64,000 nt of DNA, from the NCBI RefSeq assembly GCF_000149955.1, contig NC_030994.1, forward strand, positions 2,347,071 through 2,411,070, given 5' to 3'. Positions within the stretch are counted from its first letter, which is position 1, and every line of letters starts with the position of its first letter. Below, one piece after another: positions 56,118 through 64,000 of the stretch. Under the pieces are notes generated by a model that saw only the letters and a list, made by a program, of their open reading frames with translations, was not told the origin of the DNA and did not search any database. The translations under genes and the position numbers were made by a program. The stretch comes from Fusarium oxysporum f. sp. lycopersici 4287. Taxonomy: Eukaryota > Ascomycota > Sordariomycetes > Hypocreales > Nectriaceae.

Positions 56118-59100
56118 ATATGTTCTCTCAGAGTTTCTCTTTTTGTGTCTTCTATTTTTTGTTCATTTAGTGTTACACCTTGATACGTATAATCGTTTTT
56201 GTTTTATTGCTGCGGCATATAGTTTGCCTTCAAGGATCTCAACTGAGACTCCACAGACATCTGACGAGAGACATCTCTCTGCGTTCTTTGAAGGAATGTT
56301 CATAGCAAACTAAATACTGCTAATTTGTTTGAATAAGTCAACTTGAATTCCAGTAGTGGGTATAAAATGTCGTTGCGCTTTCTGTCACAAGCTCCATATT
56401 CTCAACCTGCTCAGTCGCCAGGGGTCGGTCAGCTTGACTAGGACTCCTGTCTATCTAGATGTAGCAAGTGAAGCAGACTGCACAATGCTGAAGCCCTATG
56501 CTCCATTCTAAGTGTGGTTTGTCTTGGGATTCTGCTATTGGCATAGAAGCAAAGCGCAGAGCAAAGATCTCATCATCGTGTGTCGTGAGATAGTTCATGC
56601 GAGCACAGGCTGAGTTCAAACCACACTATTGGGAGAATACCGTTCAAAGATCAATTATAGCTCACAATTATACCATAAATTCGAAAGGTTCCCGGAATTC
56701 TACCCTCTTCTCTCGCACAATCCAAGGAGGTTTTCATCGAGTCTCGTGAAGGCGACAGTGCAACTATGCAGTATAGACACGCATTGCAGGAAACACGAAT
56801 AGGAAACTGTTTGTATAACATCAGTTCGAGTTGAAAAATCATGTAAGAGATAGTCTTGGACCACAGATCGAGATGAAATCATGAGCCAAGCATGCAAGGC
56901 CATCGCTATGCCGGGAACGATGGGCAAGCCTCGTCGATGGCATTTTAGTAACGCCACCTAGATCCTAGCCTGAATAGCCTCATGGGATCTTAATGAATGA
57001 TATCTCAAAGATAGAATTATTACTTGCATCACTAGTTGTTCCCATTATGATAGCGCCACTTGCATGCCACGGCTTGTCTTCTCAGTGTCTCCTTAGACAT
57101 CATCAGCCATTACCACAACCCAATACTCAAGAGAACACCTTTTAAGGCCATTTAAGCTGGGCAAATATGATTTAGTAGCTTAATGGCCTGGTTGGGAGTC
57201 TATCGAAAGATGAGAGTCGACCACAAGGTTCATCCCAGAGACTGAGCCTGGCCAGCAACGGCGTTTCTCTTTAGTATACAACACCACAGAAAACCCTGTT
57301 ATACTGTTGAATGAGGTAGGGTAACTAAAATAGAATGGAAGCGTTTACAGAACAGATAAAAACTGTCTTGTGTCTAGGCGTGGATGTGGCTAGATGACAT
57401 CTATCTACACCCGCGTAACTCTCCGTTATTCAAGATATGAATGAAGTAACCACGCAGCATCTTTGGATACAATATATCAAGATAACTGTAATCACGTCTG
57501 TTATATATAATTTGGTCTGAGACTCCACGAAGCGTTTCTCAGAGCAGTTGGGAGGGAGACACTTTGAGAACCCTCTTGAGCAGGTCTCAACTCTAGGCGG
57601 ACTATGAATTACGATAGAGGCACCGGAAAGCATACATCAGATGGATATTCTGACCAATTGTGACTGAATGCCAAAGAGAAGATATTTGGACTTCTGCAGA
57701 CCACAAATCAGTTTCCATAGTCGAATCTGGGCAGATGATGAAGGCCGTTCTGGGTAATACCTCAACAGTACATCAACACCAATATCTGTCAAAACTGATA
57801 GGTGATCAACACGACAAGAACAATCAAATGCATCCGTAATTGGAATTCGATAATTAGCCACTTGGGGCGCATCATAAGAGCTTTAAACATGATCTGACCT
57901 TGCCCAAGTGACGATGGACCTACAACCAACAACTTCGACCATCCGGATAAAAGGACCATGATGCACGAGACCAATTGAGCTCAATCTATATACTCAATCA
58001 AGAGTTGACAACTATACTGCAGATGCATAAATACCCAAAGAGACTGGGAGTATGATCCGACATCAAGCCTCAGTCTCGGGTATCTTGTGATCCTTCTCGA
58101 GGATCAAGCCCACTTCCACGATTTGCGAAATGATTTGTCTCCAAATCGAGACAATCAAATCTGAGACAATAAGCCAATAACGGCCGATATCGAACGCCCG
58201 CTATCGTGAGCTCCGTCTCGTATCGATTCATTGCATATTCACATTTCTCAGCCTCTGATGGGCTCAGATCGAGGCTGGAATCCTCTTGGCACCCGCATTC
58301 CTTTCATGCACAATGTCGAATATCGAATGCCCCGCGGAGCCGGCTTCATTCCAATTGGGCCATGATCGAGACAAGTGAGATCTAAATATTGGCCTCTTTC
58401 AACGCCATGTAATTCTTTAGTGGATGATTGTATGCATTGTTAAAATACCCCGTAGAAGGGCCACTCGAAACCGTTGGCTTCCAGTTGGATCCCATCTAAT
58501 GCTTGGAAATGGGTCAAATGGGTCTGATTGCGGGGAAGCCTGAGGCCACGCGAGTTGATGGTTGGCGATGCAAGGGATTTCACTCACCCAATTTTCAACG
58601 TTACTGTGCTCGGTGTGCCAGCCTTACGTTGCAGTTATGGAAAGTGATTGAATTCGACTGAGATGTGATGAGAGCCATGACTCTTGGAAGAAAGCAGTGA
58701 GACAGAAGAACGTGGCCGAGCCTTTTGGGTAAACCCAAGGATTTGGTAGACCTAGACCCTGCCATGCGTGGGCGTTGATCCCCAACTTATCACATCTGTA
58801 AGTCAGCTGAAAGTGATCAACAGTAATGAGAGAGCAACGTTGACTTGTCAACCTGTCAACAAAACTAATAGAAAGATGGTATAAACTCCACTTTACAACC
58901 GTAGACTGTTTTGACATGAAGACACTAGATAGGGCCTCCGGGGCCTTCCTATTTCGAGTTTGTCCAGTATAACATTTCATTACCAGGGTCAGTTTGTCCA
59001 ACTTGCGCGATTCTTGCGCTACTAATTTAGTCAAGCTCGAGTCATTATGCGCCTGGCTGAATGTCACTCGAATATAAGCGTATTCCAATGGGCCGAAACC

Positions 59101-62100
59101 ATTCGGACAGTTGAAATGTCCAGATTGATATCTCGGCAAATAAGTGTACAGAGGCTTTGATCCATAGCGGGGCCTTGTTACCAATCATGTATAAAGTCAC
59201 ATATATAAATCTTACATGCTGGCTTTGTCCCTGGGTCGATCTGATGAAGAAAGGCGGCCGACACTGCGACCGCAAGAAAGACGTTGGACTCGGAGTCTTT
59301 TATCAAGTGGCGTTATCAAGATGTGATAGTCACCATCCATCAGCCTGGCCGCGGTTTGGGCCGCAGGTTATAGCATGGAATCGCATGCTCATACCCCAGT
59401 CGCCATATCGAATGTGTGAAAGCAGCGACCGGAAGCCCCGCGGCCGAGAAGAATGTCCTCACCAAGGACCAGCATGTTACGGTCAACAGGGGAAATGAAA
59501 TGTGATGGGAAAATCACAACCCAGTGCACAGACCTGAGATTTTCTGGGCAAGTGAGTTGTGAGAAACTGAGAAAAGTTGTAGCTTTGACTTGGGTAGGAG
59601 GACTGCTTGATACGAGCTGCATGCGCGAGGTGAACCAGCAGCAGAAGAAGCAAAGAAAAGGCAAGGGAGCTTAGATGTCTCTCAGATCAAGTGCCTGCAG
59701 CAATCCGTGCCCAGATGTTGCACAAAGACACAGCTTGTGCGAGGCTGCAGACGACCGTGGGGTAACTTGGATTATAAGTTCTGAGGCCAGACAAGCCAAG
59801 CGAAGTTCCGGGATAATGAAATTGCGTAGGTTCTCGGCTGGCAAAAGTTCTTGCTCTCGGTCAGTGGCGTTGAGGCCCGGTCGTGTCTGAATATTAAGTG
59901 TGTGCAGCAGAATAGTATGTATTTGCGGAGCTGCCCACTTGCATCGTAACTATCTGCACATCAACAAGATAGGATCTTGGGCAGTAAAACACCAAGCTGT
60001 AATCCAACAACTGATAAATACGTGGTCGATGTCTGAATGCATTTGACAATGATTCGACGTTCATGACCCTCCGCATGCATGTCTTTGAGGTCGAGATCAG
60101 TTATCAATTCACTGGTCATGCTGTGCTTGGCTTGCAGGAAACTATAGAAGTAAGAACCTGTACGGCGGAAGCGAGTAAAGCAAGGCGAACCGACTCAGCA
60201 AGAAAGAAACCGTGACAGTGGACAGCATCTACTGCAAACGCCTGTTCTTAGCCGAGCGGTTGATAAGCAAGATTTCTATAGGTGGAGGCGCTTGTTGGAC
60301 TTAAGACGCCGTGCCCACAGAGGAACTGGAAATGCCAAGGTTGTGACAGGGAGGTTGCCTGCCGGTCAGCGATGCTAAGTCTGGATAAGCAATCCAACTT
60401 GGGTCTCAGCCACATGTTTCTGAGACAAACATCGGAAGAAAGGCTTTATACCGGCTTGAAATAAACAGAAAGACGTTTTCCGTCTTTTGTCAGCCAGAAT
60501 TGACTAGTTGTGGAGGCTGGCGTGTAAGTGATGCTGATGTACAGGCCTTAGGTACAAGGGACAATGACGGTATCACTGTATGTATCCGTATTCGCAGTTT
60601 GAGGGCTGTTGATATCCATGTTCTCAAGTGAATTCTTAGTGTAGTTTCTTTTCCGACCCCCAGATCGATTGAGTTAATCTGAAAGATAAGTGAGGGAGCC
60701 AATTCAACGGTCAAGACCCTGTTCGTTTGACCGATGCGTTGGTACCGTACCCATCTTGAGTCACTATCCCTAGTTGCCAACTAAGGAGCAGGGTGACGTG
60801 TATGAAACGTAGATATCTGCGTTGTCAGAGGCTCGTCAAAAGATATACGAAGTTTGAAGTCTGAAGTTTGAATAATAGAACATCGCTATTCTCAAGCATC
60901 ATCCACCAAGCCACCCACGGTAGAGAATAAGGTGTGGGTGTGGGTATGGTAGCACTGGAACGGGATGGACCAGGGGCACGGGAAAAAGCAAAGAAAGAAT
61001 CGTGTATGCAGGAGCAGAGGAAAGAGAGATCCACAACCTAACTAGTAAACGCAACAAGGAACAACGAACAAGGAGACTTTACGAATGGCAAGACCAAATT
61101 AGATACCAGCAATGCTACTAAGGCAAGCCCACAAGGTAAGGTATCAAAGAGTCAGGCGTGAAAATGTTCACATCGAGACTTGCTCCTTTCGAAATATCGC
61201 ATGAGGTCAAAAGTGGAGAAGCAACATATACTGTCCGGTTGGATATCAGTCGATAGGCGACATTTCTATCCGAAATGATATCAGTGGCTGTACAATATCT
61301 CGGATATTAGACGCGCGATCTTCATATCAAACACTATTGTCAAAATTTCCCTCATCATCTGATTTTCACGCCAAGCAACGTGCTTCTTAGTATCAGAACA
61401 TCTACAGGCTGAGAATGACATTGTTCATCAAAGTCCATGCGGAGAGAGCTCCTTGCTCTTTCCGTCAGAAATATGTGGGTACGGACCCTCTTCGCTAGCG
61501 GGACGGGAAGGAGAAGGCGATTAACTCCCTGCAATAGAGGTGATCGGCCGGCTTATTGGCCCGTTCCGTTAAGCTAACATGGCCAATAAGCGCCGAGAAA
61601 CGGCTGTAGCACAATTTTGGCAAGCGGGGTTTAGAGCTGTAGCCAATCAATGTTAGTCTACAAGCGCTTGCTCAAGCCCCCATGTTTCGTTTCCCCAACC
61701 ACATGCTTTTCTATCTTCTTCATCTCAACGTCGAAATGTCTCCGACAGAGGCCATAGAGCACTGTAATCGACCGTGCTATATGCCCTATCGACCACTGCA
61801 GCTGTAGAGCACACCCACTGTAGGATATGCTGCATCAGTTTGCCTGGAGAAGCATCTGTGACGCTTCCATCAGAGATGGATGGATGTTGTGTTGATGCAC
61901 CCACAGACCTCAATGTAAGGTACCGACCAGTCTTTGGTCTCGAAGGATATCCAGAACAACTGGATCGAGCATATCACGTCGTGGTGCCTATTTTCTACTG
62001 CACCAGCGTTACAGCAACTGCACTGCGTGGGAGGACGCCGTGCTGCCCCTAGGCTGCTGCACTATGCTCTGCTGTGTTGTCCTGCAATGCTTGAGAAGCC

Positions 62101-64000
62101 ACCGCTTGTCGTCGTACCAGACGCCGCTTGCATATTGCATACCTCTGATCATTTCACCAAAAGAGGGGCCGCAGGGACATTGATTTCTGTGCTCTACGTG
62201 ATTGATGGATTCCTATCAATGCAAATTCAGGATGAAATTTGGATGAGACGACGGCGGAGATCGTGACGACCAAGGACGTGCTTTCATGATAAAGAGTTAT
62301 ATCTCAAATGGTGAAACTCGAGCCATTCATGCGCTTGCAAGCGAACAATGGAATACAATTGATTGATTGATAGGTCGAGTCCCTCGAGTCTCAAGCCGGA
62401 ATGGATCTGAAGATTTACAGGGGTCCCAGTCTAGTGAACCACACAATTTGATGCGCTATCCAACGACTTTTTGAGAGACTTGAATTCAATGGCACGCGGC
62501 CAGCCCACGAGGCTAAATTTGGCAGGGGGCATTGCTCGCTAGACAATTGACTTGCTACGACACATTGCTTGTCATTTCGCCTTGTCTTTTAATCCAAGAT
62601 CCACAGTCGACAATTTACGATGCGATGGCAATCCCACGCTGGGCTTTGTTCGTCATTGCAAGGCCGCAGCCGCCGGCCACGATCCATTCACGTCAAAGTG
62701 ACCGCCTCCGCCTCAACTGGTGTCTTTTAGATCGATGTCTGATGCTATACCATACCCAAAACCCCTGTCAACGATACAAGAGGGGATCCCAGTCGTCTGC
62801 GGCTTTTCTACCCCACTCAACTTGTTAGCTCGAGTCCGAACAGCAGAAAGGTGCTCATGTTAACCCAAGCTCCCAATCCCCAGCCGCCGTCGACCATCCT
62901 CCAAGACGACCCCTGGGTGCCATGTTGCCTATGAGCCGGTCCGTCTCCGCTGATCCATTTAGCCCAACGCTCTCAGGGCTCTATTTTAATATCGTCTCTT
63001 TTCTGAATCGTCCACTGACAGGCCAGTACGCCACTCTCTAGGCGCCATCTCTGACTCTGGACCCCGACCTTGATCCATGATTGATGGTCCATCACACATA
63101 GCACACGCAGTAAAGGCACCCACACTGGTACGAACCCTGTGTCTGCGTCTTTCTCAAAATCATCTCAACCTGCACTTTTTCTGCTCTGGATTTCCTTCTT
63201 GGGCCTCCCTCTTCTTAGTCTTCTCTTTCCGCCTTTGCATTGTGTATTGTGTCTCCCTGTCTGTTGGTGTCGCCTCACCACACTGTCACATCTTCAGCTC
63301 CAGCAGTTACCTTGAACCTTGATATCACAACTCCACTAACGACCGTTTACACCAGCCCCCAAAGAGACTGATCAACTTTCTTCTTAAGGAGAAAAAGGAT
63401 CAAGGTAGGAATTCCAATTCATTTTCTTTTTGGAATTGTCTGTATTGTCTGTTTTCTCATGCCCCTAATCGCCTATTGTACGTCTCCTGCATCTTGCCCT
63501 GGACCTCTCACCCCTTGTCATATCTTCCGTCTAAGTCGCATGTTGTCGCTCAGCATACATGCACACGCATACAACACCTACCTAGCCTACACAAGGACAT
63601 GTTTGATGGACCCTAGAATCATCTTCAAGGGATTTCAAGCTACGTCTGCAAGTCAAGCGCCGGGTCACACCCCTTTCACATCCTCCATCCCTATCCGCAT
63701 CCACTACCAAGCTCTTCCTGGTAGCTACACTTTGACCTCGACCACTTTGCGCGCACATCTCTATTTGGCGTTGTCCGACCCCAGGCAATCACATCGAATC
63801 TGAGCAGGGTTGGCGGCTGTATTCTTACTGCTGCCGAGTTGCGCCTGTAGCGTCGTTTTTTCCACTGTTGCCCTGGTTGATGTTGCTCTCGACAAGCAAA
63901 ACCATTGCTCTGCCCATCTCCACACACATCGAGTCTTTCTTTACGCCTTCTTGCGTGTTTTGACTTTCTCAACTTTTTCACACTTACACTAATTCGCATT
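56118..64000. other. 7.9-kb stretch without supported genes
   Basis: I see no domain-bearing frame, no tRNA and no transposon. The 56.5-58.6 kb part is relatively AT-rich. The 186-codon minus frame at 58624-59184 starts with a non-ATG codon and looks random. From about 62950 to the end the plus strand turns pyrimidine-rich, with ACC, CTCC and TTTCTT tracts and a possible leader intron (GGTAGG near 63404), as in the 5' leader of a plus-strand gene beyond the window. Confidence 0.45.

Noticed and set aside
58624..59184. 186-codon minus-strand frame in the right gene-poor region
   Set aside because: It starts with a non-ATG codon, has mixed composition with no domain, and lies in sequence without coding-like codon use.
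60240..60320. TAGCCGAGCGGTTGATAAGC, resembling the A box of tRNA-Ser or tRNA-Leu
   Set aside because: No B box or acceptor pairing follows within range.

Overview
The window is nuclear DNA from a filamentous ascomycete. The best guess is a Sordariomycete of the Hypocreales, Fusarium-like. The evidence is many introns of about 48-75 nt with GTAAGT/GTATGT donors and CTAAC/CTGAC branch sites, C-ending codons in highly expressed genes, an intron-bearing tRNA-Asn, and housekeeping proteins of fungal type. The genus is inferred from general resemblance only.

Layout. The left 39.5 kb is an ordinary gene-dense euchromatic arm. In order it holds: a small coiled-coil protein (1.2-1.9 kb); a secreted aspartic protease (2.9-4.4 kb, minus); the ER-lumen Hsp70 relative LHS1 (5.4-8.4 kb, minus); an RGG-tailed protein (9.9-11.3 kb, minus); a CENP-W-type histone-fold gene and a prefoldin subunit 4 gene sharing a 317-bp divergent promoter (12.2-13.5 kb); a stretch that looks like broken coding sequence (13.5-14.2 kb); an MFS transporter (14.4-16.4 kb); a 1,036-aa disordered protein with a cysteine cluster (16.7-19.9 kb, minus); methionine synthase MET6 (21.7-24.1 kb); an AT-hook protein (24.7-26.5 kb); a mitochondrial carrier (27.8-29.1 kb, minus); TMA46 (31.0-32.1 kb, minus); the 48-aa OST4 (32.9 kb); the mRNA-export factor YRA1 with a 782-nt intron (34.1-35.9 kb); the Hsp90 co-chaperone p23/SBA1 (36.7-37.5 kb, minus); and the ESCRT-III subunit VPS24 (38.7-39.5 kb).

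The right 24.5 kb is very different. From 39.5 to 51.3 kb no convincing protein gene is visible. Then come a 154-aa disordered protein with a long pyrimidine-rich leader (51.3 kb), a nucleoside-deaminase-family gene (55.0-55.6 kb) and a tRNA-Asn(GTT) (56.0 kb). After that, 7.9 kb shows no supportable gene, and its last part resembles the leader of a gene lying beyond the window.

The genes are mostly unrelated housekeeping functions, as usual in fungi. Several concern protein folding and the ER (LHS1, OST4, prefoldin, p23) or RNA and translation (YRA1, TMA46, tRNA), but nothing indicates a gene cluster or operon. I did not find a clear new multi-gene system. The strongest points for a second look are the very long YRA1 intron, which parallels the autoregulatory intron of yeast YRA1, and the reading-frame damage in two conserved genes. 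VPS24 carries many single-base insertions within about 290 bp, and p23 carries one. This looks more like unpolished sequence than biology. Also notable are the 11.8-kb gene-free block, a promoter-like region driving only a 43-codon ORF at 27.4 kb, and the broken coding stretch at 13.5-14.2 kb.
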